DNA of 64,000 nucleotides from Pacificoceanicola onchidii (GCF_004804335.1 NZ_SRXY01000003.1:496001-560000); one strand, 5' to 3'; counted from the first letter of the stretch, positions 19,273 through 28,683 are shown. Notes: generated by a model not told the origin, from the letters alone. Translations and numbers: made by a program.

Positions 19273-20928
19273 ATGATCGGGCGCAAATCCCAGCAGAAAC
19301 CCTTGGCGGACTCGCAGGAGACGCAGCAAGGCTTTGACGATTTTGCGTTGAAGCTTGGCGACGTCATGCGCGGCGAACGCGCCACCATGGGCAAGTCTCT
19401 GCTGGACGTTCAGCGCGAACTCCGCATCAAAGCCAGCTACATCGCCGCCATTGAAAACTGCGACCCGTCCGCCTTCGACACCCCGGGCTTCATTGCCGGT
19501 TACGTGCGCTCCTATGCGCGTTACCTTGGCATGGATCCGGATGAAGCTTTCGAAGGCTTTTGCGCAGAAAGCGGCTTTTCCGTTGCGCACGGAATGTCGG
19601 CGGATGCCTCGACCATACGAAAATCGACAGGTGGCGAGGCGCCGAAATCCAAAGCACGGGATCCCTTTGCCGAACCGAACATGGCTTTCGCGCCGTCGGG
19701 TGACAGTTTTCTGTCCCGGATCGAGCCGAGCGCAATTGGCTCGTCGCTGGTTCTTCTGGCGCTGATCGGCGGCATTGGATACGGCGGCTGGACCGTGCTT
19801 CAGGAAGTGCAGCGCGTGCAGCTTTCGCCGGTTGAACAGACACCTGTGGTTCTGAGCGAGCTTGACCCGCTGGATGCGGCCAATGCGCCGGCCGCACCGG
19901 ACGCGATGGGGCAGGACGCGCTGGCCGATGCCGGGGTGGCCGGGGTCTTTACACCGCCGACCAGCGAAGCCTTTGACCGGCTGTACCGCCCGCAAGCGCT
20001 GGATGTGCCGGTTCTGGTGGCGCGCGATGCCCCGATCTCAACACTCGATCCTGATTCCGGCGGCTTGTTTGCCGGGTCCGGCGGCGTGACACGCCTGCCG
20101 CAGGTTCAGGACAGCGCTTTGGCCGCCGCCGCGCTGGAGCCCGGTTTCGGAGCTGCGCCTCTGGCCGGTCAACGTTTGGCGCTCGGCTCAGGTGTGACTG
20201 TCGTCGCCGCGCGCCCGGCTTGGGTCCAGATCAAGGAAGAGGCGGGCGAGGTTCTCTTTTCCGGCATTCTGAACGCGGGCGATACCTTCGCGGTGCCTGC
20301 CAGTGCCGCAGACCCGGTGATCAAGGTCGGCGAATCCGGGTCCGTCTATTTCGCGGTAAATGGCACGCTGCATGGCCCGGCAGGCCCCCGTGGCTCTGTG
20401 ACCGAGGACCTGGCTTTGGACGGGGCACTGCTCGTTGCCGGATACGGTGCCGTCACGGCTCAGGATGATCCCGATCTTGCCCCGGTGGTTGCCAAGCTTG
20501 CGGGCGGCGTCGGAACGGCTCTGGCCGCCGCGCAGCCGAGCGGAGCAATTGCCGTGCCGCAACCGCAGGTTCTCGCCGCCGCAACGCCCGGCGTGACCAT
20601 CGTCGCCTCGCGCGAGGCCTGGGTTCGGGTCAAGGCACCGTCCGGGGCAACGCTCTACGAGGCGATCATGCAGCCCGGCGACACCTACAAAGTGCCGCAG
20701 ACCGAAACCCCGCCGACGATCCGGACCGGGGATGCGGGGGCCGTGTACTTTGCTGTGAACGGGCAGACTTACGGGCCGTATGGCGCAAATGGCGCGATTG
20801 CGGATAACCTTGCCCTTTCTGTCACGAATGTGACTGCAAAAATGGCGACCGCGGATTTGTCGCGGAACGCGGAACTGGCTAAAGTTGTCGCGGAACTGAA
20901 CGCGGGTCGGGCCGGAGTGCAGGAATGA
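19273..20928 (+). CDS. RodZ-like helix-turn-helix membrane protein with tandem DUF4115 domains
   Basis: RodZ links MreB filaments to the wall-synthesis machinery. This 551-residue protein has a cytoplasmic Xre-like HTH (about 27-105, DVQRELRIKASYIAAIENCDPSAFDTPGFIAGYVRSYARYLG split across the fold). A linker follows, then a single membrane helix (about 157-175, GSSLVLLALIGGIGYGGW) and a long Pro/Ala-rich periplasmic region. The C-terminal DUF4115 domain is present twice, at about 306-380 (RPAWVQIKEEAGEVLFSGIL) and 440-520 (REAWVRVKAPSGATLYEAIM), each ending with YFAVNG. Ribosome and start signals are ordinary. It precedes ispG on the same strand, a neighbourhood common for rodZ. Confidence 0.88.
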   Translation: MIGRKSQQKPLADSQETQQGFDDFALKLGDVMRGERATMGKSLLDVQRELRIKASYIAAIENCDPSAFDTPGFIAGYVRSYARYLGMDPDEAFEGFCAESGFSVAHGMSADASTIRKSTGGEAPKSKARDPFAEPNMAFAPSGDSFLSRIEPSAIGSSLVLLALIGGIGYGGWTVLQEVQRVQLSPVEQTPVVLSELDPLDAANAPAAPDAMGQDALADAGVAGVFTPPTSEAFDRLYRPQALDVPVLVARDAPISTLDPDSGGLFAGSGGVTRLPQVQDSALAAAALEPGFGAAPLAGQRLALGSGVTVVAARPAWVQIKEEAGEVLFSGILNAGDTFAVPASAADPVIKVGESGSVYFAVNGTLHGPAGPRGSVTEDLALDGALLVAGYGAVTAQDDPDLAPVVAKLAGGVGTALAAAQPSGAIAVPQPQVLAAATPGVTIVASREAWVRVKAPSGATLYEAIMQPGDTYKVPQTETPPTIRTGDAGAVYFAVNGQTYGPYGANGAIADNLALSVTNVTAKMATADLSRNAELAKVVAELNAGRAGVQE

Positions 20929-21018
20929 GTGCACTCAAACACGTTTACCGCTCAAAGACTTAACGCTTCGCCAGCCCCCTAGGGCGACCGTCTTGTCCGG
21001 GACTGGCGTCTAGGATGG

Positions 21019-22167
21019 ATGGACAGGCAGACGATGTCTCATAACCCCGTGCGCCCGTGGCGCAATATCGATCGCCGCAAATCCCGGCAAATCATGGTCG
21101 GGTCAGTGCCGGTGGGGGGCGATGCGCCGATTTCGGTGCAGACCATGACCAACACGGTTACAACCGACATCAAGGGCACCATCGCGCAGGTTCAGGCCGC
21201 GGCCGAGGCTGGCGCGGATATTGTCCGCGTCTCGGTGCCCGATCAGGACAGCAGCCGCGCGCTCAAGGAGATCGTGCGCGAAAGCCCGGTGCCCATCGTT
21301 GCGGACATTCATTTTCACTACAAACGCGGCATAGAAGCGGCGGAGGCGGGCGCGGCCTGCCTGCGGATCAACCCTGGCAACATCGGCAGCGAAGAGCGCG
21401 TGCGCGAGGTCATCAAGGCGGCGCGCGATCATAATTGCTCCATGCGCATCGGCGTGAACGCGGGCAGCCTCGAGAAGCACCTTTTGGAAAAATATGGGGA
21501 ACCTTGTCCCGAAGCCATGGTCGAAAGCGGACTGGATCATATCAAGATCCTGGAAGACAACGATTTTCTCGATTTCAAGATCAGTGTGAAAGCCTCTGAC
21601 GTGTTCCTGTCTGCCGCCGCTTATCAGGCGTTGTCAGAGGCAACGGACGCGCCGCTGCACCTTGGAATCACAGAGGCGGGCGGGCTGATGTCCGGGACGA
21701 TCAAGAGCGCCATCGGCCTTGGCAATCTTCTGTGGATGGGTATTGGCGATACGATCCGTGTCAGCCTGTCCGCGGATCCCGTGGAAGAGGTGAAGGTCGG
21801 CTATGACATCCTCAAGAGCCTGGGCCTGCGTCACCGGGGTGTGAACATCATCTCCTGCCCGTCCTGCGCGCGGCAGGGGTTTGATGTGATCAAAACTGTA
21901 GAAGCGCTGGAGGAGCGTCTGGAGCACATCAAAACCCCGATGAGCCTGTCGATCATCGGCTGTGTGGTGAACGGTCCGGGTGAGGCCTTGATGACCGACG
22001 TCGGTTTCACGGGCGGCGGTGCCGGGAGCGGCATGGTGTATCTCGCCGGGAAAGCCAGCCACAAGATGAACAACGACCAGATGATCGATCACATCGTCGA
22101 GCAGGTCGAGAAGAAAGCGGCCGAGCTCGACGCGGCAGAAGCGCGGGCGGCAGAAGCGGCGGAATAA
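21019..22167 (+). CDS. ispG: 4-hydroxy-3-methylbut-2-en-1-yl diphosphate synthase (flavodoxin)
   Basis: IspG (GcpE) is the [4Fe-4S] enzyme that reductively opens MEcPP to HMBPP in the MEP isoprenoid pathway. The 382-residue protein has the TIM-barrel opening ([18 protein letters not shown]), [10 protein letters not shown], and cluster ligands Cys280 and Cys283 (SCPSCARQG), Cys315 ([10 protein letters not shown]) and Glu322. The end is an Ala/Glu-rich tail. ATG 21034, five codons in, is an alternative start. It follows the RodZ-like gene after 90 bases and may share its transcript. Confidence 0.97.
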   Translation: MDRQTMSHNPVRPWRNIDRRKSRQIMVGSVPVGGDAPISVQTMTNTVTTDIKGTIAQVQAAAEAGADIVRVSVPDQDSSRALKEIVRESPVPIVADIHFHYKRGIEAAEAGAACLRINPGNIGSEERVREVIKAARDHNCSMRIGVNAGSLEKHLLEKYGEPCPEAMVESGLDHIKILEDNDFLDFKISVKASDVFLSAAAYQALSEATDAPLHLGITEAGGLMSGTIKSAIGLGNLLWMGIGDTIRVSLSADPVEEVKVGYDILKSLGLRHRGVNIISCPSCARQGFDVIKTVEALEERLEHIKTPMSLSIIGCVVNGPGEALMTDVGFTGGGAGSGMVYLAGKASHKMNNDQMIDHIVEQVEKKAAELDAAEARAAEAAE

Positions 22168-22171
22168 TGCG

Positions 22172-23557
22172 TTGAGCTTCGATCAGTCAAAAGAGGCCAC
22201 CGCCCCAAGGAACACCGCGAACAGCGCGGAAATCTCCCTGTTCGGTTGTCTCGCTGATCGAAAACGACACGTCGACATTTCAGCCTTTCGTAGCGTTTTC
22301 GCTTTTCGTCAGGCAGAACTGCTACTGCGGCTCGTCCTGCTGGCTTTCGGTGTCTTGCTGGTTCATGTCCTTATGGACGACATGGTTCCTTTGTTTCTTT
22401 TCTTGGGCCATTTCGCCGGAGTTCTCCTGATCCGTTTCTTTATCAGTCGGCTGCGTGGGGTCATCACGGCAGGGACTGCTGCGAAGATTATTGCGGGGGA
22501 CTTTGTGAATGTTGCGCTGTTCGGGGCAATGATCCTGTATTTCGGGACCAGTGGTGATCTCAGCTATAGTATTGTCGCCTTGGTATTGTTTGCCGGGTTC
22601 TATTCGCGCACGCTTGGGGATCGGAACGCCCTGAAGCCCCTGTTTTTCAATGATATGGTGGTGCAGGCCACTGTGCTGCTTCTGCAGATCTATTGGATCT
22701 GGGGGGAATACCGGTCCGGGGCGCACCCTGAATTCTACACGGAAACCAACACGTTTTTGATGCTTTGCGGTGCGGTTTCGCTGCATCTGTATTTCCTGCT
22801 GCTGTGCCGCGACGTGCGGAGCGCCCGTATTGCCGCGCAGGCGGCACAGCGCCGCCGGATTGCCGACGAACGTTTATTGGCCATTGGCCAACTGAGCGGT
22901 GGCATCGCGCATGATTTCAACAACATGCTCACGGCTGTTCTTGGAAACCTCGAATTGATGCGCATCACAGGTGATCAAAAGGAGCGAGAGGGGCTGCTGT
23001 ACGAGGCAGAATCCGCGGCGCGCAGCGGAGCCACTTTGACCGCACAACTTCTCGCCTATGCGCGGAGGGCGCATCTGATTCCGAAACCGATTGGAATTGC
23101 AGAGGTTTTGGCGGACTGCGAGCCGCGACTGCGGGAGTGTTTGACCGGCAATCAGACTTTAGAGCTGTCTTTGGACCCAAAGGCCAACCTGCCTATGGTC
23201 TTGTTGGACGCACCGCAGTTCTGCAGCGTTCTGGCCGGGGTCGTTGAAAACGCGGTTGATGCGATGCAGGATGACGGACGCATCACAATCTCAGCCTATC
23301 CTGCCACGGTCCCAGAGGGCGGGGTCACCGTCGAGGTAAACGACACAGGCCATGGGGTTTCGATGGAAATCCTGCCGCTTGTTTTTGAACCCTATTTCAC
23401 CACCAAGCCAAAAGGGCATGGCACGGGGCTTGGGCTGGCCATGGCGCGCGGCATCGTCGAGCAGATTGGCGGGCGCATGGAGATGACGTCGCAGCAGGGA
23501 GTGAGAACAACCGTCTATATCCACCTGCCTCCGGCGCGTGATCACTCCGCGAGATAA
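22172..23557 (+). CDS. Membrane sensor histidine kinase (orphan)
   Basis: This 461-residue kinase has about six predicted membrane helices in residues 50-212 and no large periplasmic domain. A short linker leads to an HisKA domain with phospho-His247 (GGIAHDFNNMLTAV). The ATPase domain shows N-box VVENAVDAM, G1 NDTGHGVS, F-box FEPYFTTK and G2 GHGTGLGLAMARG. The HDFNN form of the H-box is typical of hybrid-type kinases, but no receiver domain is attached and no response regulator is adjacent. The start appears to be TTG 22172, five bases after ispG; the first internal ATG would delete a membrane helix. The 3' end overlaps the convergent gene by 16 bases. Confidence 0.88.
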   Translation: MSFDQSKEATAPRNTANSAEISLFGCLADRKRHVDISAFRSVFAFRQAELLLRLVLLAFGVLLVHVLMDDMVPLFLFLGHFAGVLLIRFFISRLRGVITAGTAAKIIAGDFVNVALFGAMILYFGTSGDLSYSIVALVLFAGFYSRTLGDRNALKPLFFNDMVVQATVLLLQIYWIWGEYRSGAHPEFYTETNTFLMLCGAVSLHLYFLLLCRDVRSARIAAQAAQRRRIADERLLAIGQLSGGIAHDFNNMLTAVLGNLELMRITGDQKEREGLLYEAESAARSGATLTAQLLAYARRAHLIPKPIGIAEVLADCEPRLRECLTGNQTLELSLDPKANLPMVLLDAPQFCSVLAGVVENAVDAMQDDGRITISAYPATVPEGGVTVEVNDTGHGVSMEILPLVFEPYFTTKPKGHGTGLGLAMARGIVEQIGGRMEMTSQQGVRTTVYIHLPPARDHSAR

Positions 23558-24015
23558 CGCTGCAGGACAAAGGCCGGTATGTGGCCTCGGATCAAGGTGT
23601 TTCGCGTGACATAAGACGGCGTCAGATCGAGCGACAGGCGGCCCATGCCAGCGGCAACAAAAGCCCCGTCTTCTGTGCTCATGATCGTAGCGCCAATGCC
23701 AATGTCGTAAGCCAGCGCTTCCAGCTCTGCCTCAGCGGCGGCGCAACTGCCGCAATCCGGGGCGGTGAACAGCACCACGGCTACAGGAGAGCCAACCGGG
23801 CCAAGCGTGTCAGATCTCCTTGCAAAGAGCCAAGGGGACTCGGCAGCGATGCGGGCGAGATCCGTGGCCTTTTCCGATGCAAACGGGTCTTCCTGCGGGG
23901 CCGCGCGCAGTGCGTCGATCCGTGCCCGCAGGTCGCTGGCGTTTTGCGCCGCGAGGCCCTGAGGCGTCGCGGCACAGATCACGCTGAGCAGGGCTGCCGC
24001 AGCGCGGGTCCGCAT
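23542..24015 (-). CDS. Secreted thioredoxin-like protein with CGSC motif
   Basis: This 157-residue exported protein has a signal peptide (about residues 1-23, ending GLAA) and a shortened thioredoxin fold with the redox motif Cys88-Gly-Ser-Cys91 (FTAPDCGSCAAAEAELEAL). A later LTPSYV segment supplies the cis-Pro. The end (RGHIPAFVLQRYLAE) resembles the C-terminus of the DsbA-like protein encoded just upstream (RGYVPLAGMRQIV). Its ATG overlaps the stop of that gene by one base. Together they look like a periplasmic disulfide pair; which one oxidises and which one reduces is not clear from sequence. Confidence 0.8.
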   Translation of the reverse strand: MRTRAAAALLSVICAATPQGLAAQNASDLRARIDALRAAPQEDPFASEKATDLARIAAESPWLFARRSDTLGPVGSPVAVVLFTAPDCGSCAAAEAELEALAYDIGIGATIMSTEDGAFVAAGMGRLSLDLTPSYVTRNTLIRGHIPAFVLQRYLAE

Positions 24016-24788
24016 CAGTTTGCGGCGCGGCCCTCGGCCACGATCTGGCGCATCCCGGCAAGCGGGACATAGCCACGGATCATCTGCCCGGCCATGACAA
24101 AGCTCGGCGTGCCGTTGATCTGCATTTTCTGTGCCAGCGCCCGGGTTTCGCTGATCCGGCGCAGCACTTCATCGCTTTCCATCTCGGCGAGAATCGCGTC
24201 GGCATCAAGACCGAGCCCCTTCGCGATACGCGACAGCGCGGCGTCCGAGGGCGCACCGCCAAGGGCGATCAGGGCGTCGTGCATCTGCGCATAGGCGTCG
24301 TCACCGGCCACGATGTGCGTGGCGACTGCAAACTTCGAAGACGTCAGCGAATCCTGACCAAGGATCGGAAACTCCTTGATGATCAGGCGGATGTTGCCAT
24401 CACTTTCGACCAGTTCGGCCACTTCCGGGTGCGCCTTGCGGCAGTAACCACATCGGTAGTCGGAAAACTCGATGATCGTGATGTCGCCATCGGGATTGCC
24501 GCCCACCCAGGAATAGCCGTCATTGACCAGCGCCTCCATATTGTCGGCGACCATGGCTTTGTCGGCGTTGGCCTGCTGGTTCGCGTCGCGCTGTTCGAGC
24601 ACGGCCACCGCTTCCATGATCACCTGCGGGTTTTCCAGAAGATAGGCCCGCACCTGCGCACTAAAGGCAGCCTGTTGTTCCGGGGTCATGGAACCGAAGT
24701 CGAAGTCCTCGGCATGGGCTGCGCCACTGGCGGCGAGCGCGGCTGCAAAGGCCAACGGGCGCAGAGGGCGGAACAGGGTCTTTGTCAT
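24015..24788 (-). CDS. DsbA/ScsC-like thiol-disulfide oxidoreductase
   Basis: This 257-residue periplasmic protein has a signal peptide ending GAAHA. An N-terminal helical extension (about 30-90, QAAFSAQVRAYLLENPQVIMEAV) is like the oligomerisation arm of ScsC-type proteins. A DsbA fold follows with Cys113-Gly-Tyr-Cys116 (DYRCGYCRKAHPEV), and the cis-Pro is in INGTPSFVM. The CGYC motif and the arm suggest a disulfide isomerase or shuffling enzyme of the ScsC group rather than classic DsbA. It is the second gene of an operon running from the M48 protease through this gene to the CGSC protein. Confidence 0.88.
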   Translation of the reverse strand: MTKTLFRPLRPLAFAAALAASGAAHAEDFDFGSMTPEQQAAFSAQVRAYLLENPQVIMEAVAVLEQRDANQQANADKAMVADNMEALVNDGYSWVGGNPDGDITIIEFSDYRCGYCRKAHPEVAELVESDGNIRLIIKEFPILGQDSLTSSKFAVATHIVAGDDAYAQMHDALIALGGAPSDAALSRIAKGLGLDADAILAEMESDEVLRRISETRALAQKMQINGTPSFVMAGQMIRGYVPLAGMRQIVAEGRAAN

Positions 24789-24813
24789 AGGAACTCCAGA
24801 GATATCAAAGGGA

Positions 24814-26169
24814 TCAGCGCCGAGGGGCGCGTTTGGCTGCTGTTAACACGTCCTGTGCTCTTTGCCATGGGCCAGACCCACGCGGCAAGAGGCCCTCCGC
24901 GCGCTTGGCGTGCAGCGCGGCGTCCTTGAACCGTCCCAGAAGGGCATAGCGTTCAGCGGTCACGAGCGAGGCCATGCCGTTCTGTTTGGTCTGGGCATAG
25001 GCCACGGCAAGATCGCGCAGGAGGCGCGGGTCCGAAAAATCGCGCGAGCGGGCGCGCTCCAAAACCGGCAAGGCCCGCTTTGGCTGGCCATTTGCGAGCA
25101 TCGCCCGGCCAAGACCACCGAGGATCAGCGCATCGTTCGGCGCCATTTTGGCGGCGCTTGAATAGACTTGAACTGCGGACCCGAACTGTCTGGATTCCAA
25201 CAGAATTTGCCCCTTGAGGTCACGCAGGTACGGATCATTGGGACGCAGCTTGATCGCGCCATCGATGGCCCCCAAAGCCTTCTTGAGGTTGGATTGACGA
25301 TGCCAAGCCGCCGCCTGCCGCATCAGCGCGATGTCCTGGCTGGCGCTATCCTTTGAACGGCGCAACGTCCAGTTCGGCGCGCGCTTGAAGGCGGTGATTT
25401 TGCCTTTGATGCGATTGAACCAATAATCCGCGCCGGGGTTCTTCTGGCCCGTCTGATGGCCCGCAACGAGTCCCTTGAGCGCGCGATAACGTTCGCGTGA
25501 GAGCGGGTGCGTGCGCATGTAGGGGTCCTGCCTGCCGACAGAAAGCGCCTCTTGTCCGCGAAACAGGTCCTGGACTTCAACCGCGCCAGTCGGGTCGATT
25601 CCGGCGCGCAGAAGGTAGCGCACGGAGGCAATATCGGCGGAGCTTTCCTCTGACCGGGTATGGGACAGGAACAGCCGGATCGCAGAGCTTTGCGCCCCCA
25701 TGGCCACGCCGAACCCGGCTTCTGCATTGCGCGAGGCAACACCCGCCGCCGCGCCAAGGATCAGGCCAAGCCCCGCGGCGGTGCGCGCGGTGCGCATGTT
25801 GTCGAGCCGCCGCCCGATGTGCCCATTGGCGATATGCGCGGCCTCATGCGCAATCACCGCCTGAAGCTGCGCCGCGCTGTCCAGCTTCATGATCAGCCCG
25901 TAGTTGATGAAAATATGGGACGTGTCCGCCACAAAGGCGTTCAGCGCGCTGTCATCGATCAGGATCATCTTGATCCGGTTCGGGTTGAGCCCTGCAGCGC
26001 TGAGCACCGGCGCAGCCAGTTTGCGCAGCCCGTATTCAACATCCGCGTCGCGCAGGATCGAAAGACCGGCCCGCGCCGGGGCGGTCAGGACCAACATCAG
26101 AACAAGGCAAGAGCCAAGTAGACGGAAGAAGGGGATTTGGATCATTGACGCCTCACCGAATGCGGACAT
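24814..26169 (-). CDS. M48 family metalloprotease with TPR region, BepA-like
   Basis: BepA-type proteases act in the periplasm on stalled or misfolded outer-membrane assembly substrates. The 451-residue protein starts at ATG 26169, behind GGAGG. It has a signal peptide (to about PARA, residue 34) and the zinc motif His108-Glu-x-x-His112 (VIAHEAAHIANGH). A downstream Glu in EESSADIASVRYL provides the third ligand. From about residue 290 the sequence is TPR-like (AAAWHRQSNLKKALGAIDGAIKLRPNDPYLRDLKGQIL and repeats). It leads an operon with two thiol-disulfide proteins, a sensible envelope quality-control set. Confidence 0.9.
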   Translation of the reverse strand: MSAFGEASMIQIPFFRLLGSCLVLMLVLTAPARAGLSILRDADVEYGLRKLAAPVLSAAGLNPNRIKMILIDDSALNAFVADTSHIFINYGLIMKLDSAAQLQAVIAHEAAHIANGHIGRRLDNMRTARTAAGLGLILGAAAGVASRNAEAGFGVAMGAQSSAIRLFLSHTRSEESSADIASVRYLLRAGIDPTGAVEVQDLFRGQEALSVGRQDPYMRTHPLSRERYRALKGLVAGHQTGQKNPGADYWFNRIKGKITAFKRAPNWTLRRSKDSASQDIALMRQAAAWHRQSNLKKALGAIDGAIKLRPNDPYLRDLKGQILLESRQFGSAVQVYSSAAKMAPNDALILGGLGRAMLANGQPKRALPVLERARSRDFSDPRLLRDLAVAYAQTKQNGMASLVTAERYALLGRFKDAALHAKRAEGLLPRGSGPWQRAQDVLTAAKRAPRR

Positions 26170-26202
26170 AAGTCTGCCTCCGGGCAGAGTAGAGAGGTCG
26201 CC

Positions 26203-27357
26203 ATGCGAAATTCAACCCGTGGGACGGTTGATCCCTTCATCGTGATGGATGTGATGGAAGCCGCGCGCCAGGCCGAGGACGCCGGGCGGCACATCATTCA
26301 CATGGAAGTGGGACAGCCCGGCACCCCGGCACCGGCTGCGGCGCGGGACGCTTTGGCGCGGGCGATGTCGGATGATGCGCTTGGCTATACGGTGGCTTTG
26401 GGGCTGCCCGCTTTGCGCAAACGCATCGCGAAACTCTATGGGGACTGGTACAACGTCGATCTTGATCCGGCCCGCGTGGTGGTGACGCCGGGCTCGTCCG
26501 GGGGCTTTATCCTCGCGTTTTCGGCGCTTTTTGATGCGGGCGACACAATCGTGTTGGGCGCACCCGGATACCCTTCTTATCGCCAGATCATGAAGGCCAT
26601 GAACATCGCGCCATTGGAGGTCGAGACACGGGCGGAAAACCGCCTGCAACTGGTGCCCGCAGACCTCGCAGGGCTGTCATATCAAGGCGCGATGGTCGCC
26701 AGCCCGGCGAATCCCAGTGGCACGATGCTGGATCGCGATGCTTTGTCCGCGCTGATTGACACGGTGCAGGGGCAGGGGGCGTCGTTCCTTTCGGATGAGA
26801 TTTATCACGGTATCGAGTATGACCGCCCGGCGGTCACCGCGCTGGAGATCAGCGAAGATGTCTGCGTGATCAACTCCTTTTCGAAGTACTTTTCTATGAC
26901 CGGATGGCGAGCCGGCTGGTTGGTGCTGCCCGAGGAAAACCTGCGGCAGGTCGAGCGTCTGGCGCAAAACATGTTCATCTGTGCACCTCATGCCTCGCAG
27001 GTTGCCGCGCTTGCGGCGATGGACGCGGGCGAAGAGCTTGAGGCGAATATGGCCGTCTACCGGGCCAATCGGGCGCTGATGCTCGAAGGCTTGCCCAAAG
27101 CCGGGTTCGACCGCATCGCGCCGCCGGACGGGGCGTTTTATGTCTACGCCGATGTGAGCCACCTGACGGACGACAGCCGCGCCTTTGCCCGCGAGATCCT
27201 CGACGAGGCCGGTGTGGCCGTCACGCCGGGATTGGATTTCGATCCGGCGCGCGGTGGCGGAACGCTGCGCTTTTCCTATGCCCGGTCGACGGCGGATATT
27301 GCCGAAGGGCTGGAACGGCTGACGCGCTTCATGCGCGCGCGCGGGTTTGTAGAGTAG
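26203..27357 (+). CDS. Class I/II pyridoxal phosphate aminotransferase
   Basis: This 384-residue fold-type I aminotransferase catalyses amino group transfer between an amino acid and a keto acid; the exact substrate is not predictable. Visible features are ALGYTVALGLPALRKRIA (substrate segment), the PLP phosphate site TPGSSGGFIL, SPANPSGT, the Asp-Glu pair in FLSDEIYHGIEY, and the PLP Lys in NSFSKYFSMTGWRAGW. The C-terminal Arg that binds carboxylate is in LRFSYARS. ATG 26203 follows AGAGAGG and lies only 33 bases from the divergent protease start. Confidence 0.93.
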   Translation: MRNSTRGTVDPFIVMDVMEAARQAEDAGRHIIHMEVGQPGTPAPAAARDALARAMSDDALGYTVALGLPALRKRIAKLYGDWYNVDLDPARVVVTPGSSGGFILAFSALFDAGDTIVLGAPGYPSYRQIMKAMNIAPLEVETRAENRLQLVPADLAGLSYQGAMVASPANPSGTMLDRDALSALIDTVQGQGASFLSDEIYHGIEYDRPAVTALEISEDVCVINSFSKYFSMTGWRAGWLVLPEENLRQVERLAQNMFICAPHASQVAALAAMDAGEELEANMAVYRANRALMLEGLPKAGFDRIAPPDGAFYVYADVSHLTDDSRAFAREILDEAGVAVTPGLDFDPARGGGTLRFSYARSTADIAEGLERLTRFMRARGFVE

Positions 27358-27471
27358 GCCCGCGCCATTCTTTGGCGTCGCATCGGCCAGATTCGTCAAA
27401 GCGTGAGGTGCAAAGCCTGTGCCCGCGTGTTACTGTTGCAAAAAGGCGGTCCACAAAGAGGCGGCAGAGCA

Positions 27472-28683
27472 GTGAGACACGGAATTTTTGCAGCATTGGC
27501 GGCGGTTTGCCTGATGGGCGGGGCCGAGGCGCAGGAGGCGTCCGGTTTGGCGCGCTTCGAGGGCGGCGGTGTCACTGATGGCATGTTTGGCAAGAGCACG
27601 CTGGAGCTGGAACTGAGCCAGGGTGTGCCTTGGCGGATTTTCACGCTGGATGAGCCAAAGCGGCTTGTGGTGGATTTTCGCGAAGTCGACTGGCAGGGCG
27701 CGGATGGCGCGGCGCTCGACCAATCCGAGAGGGTCGCCAGTCTGCGCGTGGGCGGCTTCCGCCCCGGTTGGTCCCGGCTGGTGGCTGACCTGAATGCGCC
27801 GGTGGCGGTAGATGAGGCCGGGCTGCGCCTTGATCCGGAGACGGGAAAGGCCGTTTTGACGGTTTCGTTGAGTGGCGCGGATGAAGCGGCATTTGCGGCC
27901 AATGCGGGCCTGCCGCGTGATCCGAACTGGGATCTGCCCGAGCCATCAGCGGTGCGCGCAGCGCCGCCGCCAGCGGGAGCGCCTTTGGTCATTGTGCTGG
28001 ACCCCGGTCACGGCGGCATCGACCCCGGCGCGCAACGTGGCGGGGTGAACGAGGCGGATCTGGTCCTGCAATTTGCCCATGAGCTGAGCGATGTTCTGGC
28101 CAGAACCGGGCGGTATGACATTTTCCTGACGCGCGATGCGGACGTGTTTGTCTCGCTCGAGGCGCGCGTGGCCATGGCGCATGATCTGCGCGCGGATCTC
28201 TTTGTCTCGCTGCACGCTGATGCCATTGAACAAGGCGTGGCGCATGGGGCGAGCGTTTATACACTGTCCGAAGACGCCTCTGATGCGGCCTCGGCCGCTC
28301 TGGCCGAGCGCCATGACCGGGATGACATCCTCGCGGGTCTGGACCTCTCGGGTTCGGACGACCGTGTGGCGCAAGTTCTGATGCAGATCGCCCGTTTGGA
28401 CAACACGCCGCGCTCGGTTTCTCTCGCGGAGCACCTTGTAGGCGGGATCAAGAACGCTGTTGGCCATGTGCACAAACGCCCTTTGCGGCAGGCGGGGTTC
28501 TCTGTGCTCAAGGCCGCGGATGTGCCGTCGGTTTTGCTGGAGCTCGGCTTTCTGTCCACGGCACAGGATCTGAAAAACCTGCAGGATCCGATTTGGCGGG
28601 CGGGCATGGCCGCTGGCGTACGCGACGGGATCGAAGCATGGGCTGTGGAAGATGAAGCCCTGTCCCGCCTGCGCCTTAAATGA
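27472..28683 (+). CDS. N-acetylmuramoyl-L-alanine amidase, AmiC type
   Basis: This periplasmic zinc amidase cuts the stem peptide from murein during daughter-cell separation. GTG 27472 gives 403 residues with a signal peptide ending AEAQ; an upstream TTG-type extension is open but less likely. An N-terminal AMIN domain (about 30-145, TLDEPKRLVVDFREVDW) for murein localisation precedes the Amidase_3 domain. The latter has DPGHGGIDPGA (Zn His), NEADLVLQFA (Zn Glu), SLHADAI (Zn His) and the catalytic Glu in LLELGFLS. It lies directly upstream of PBP1A, a common arrangement in alphaproteobacteria. Confidence 0.94.
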   Translation: MRHGIFAALAAVCLMGGAEAQEASGLARFEGGGVTDGMFGKSTLELELSQGVPWRIFTLDEPKRLVVDFREVDWQGADGAALDQSERVASLRVGGFRPGWSRLVADLNAPVAVDEAGLRLDPETGKAVLTVSLSGADEAAFAANAGLPRDPNWDLPEPSAVRAAPPPAGAPLVIVLDPGHGGIDPGAQRGGVNEADLVLQFAHELSDVLARTGRYDIFLTRDADVFVSLEARVAMAHDLRADLFVSLHADAIEQGVAHGASVYTLSEDASDAASAALAERHDRDDILAGLDLSGSDDRVAQVLMQIARLDNTPRSVSLAEHLVGGIKNAVGHVHKRPLRQAGFSVLKAADVPSVLLELGFLSTAQDLKNLQDPIWRAGMAAGVRDGIEAWAVEDEALSRLRLK

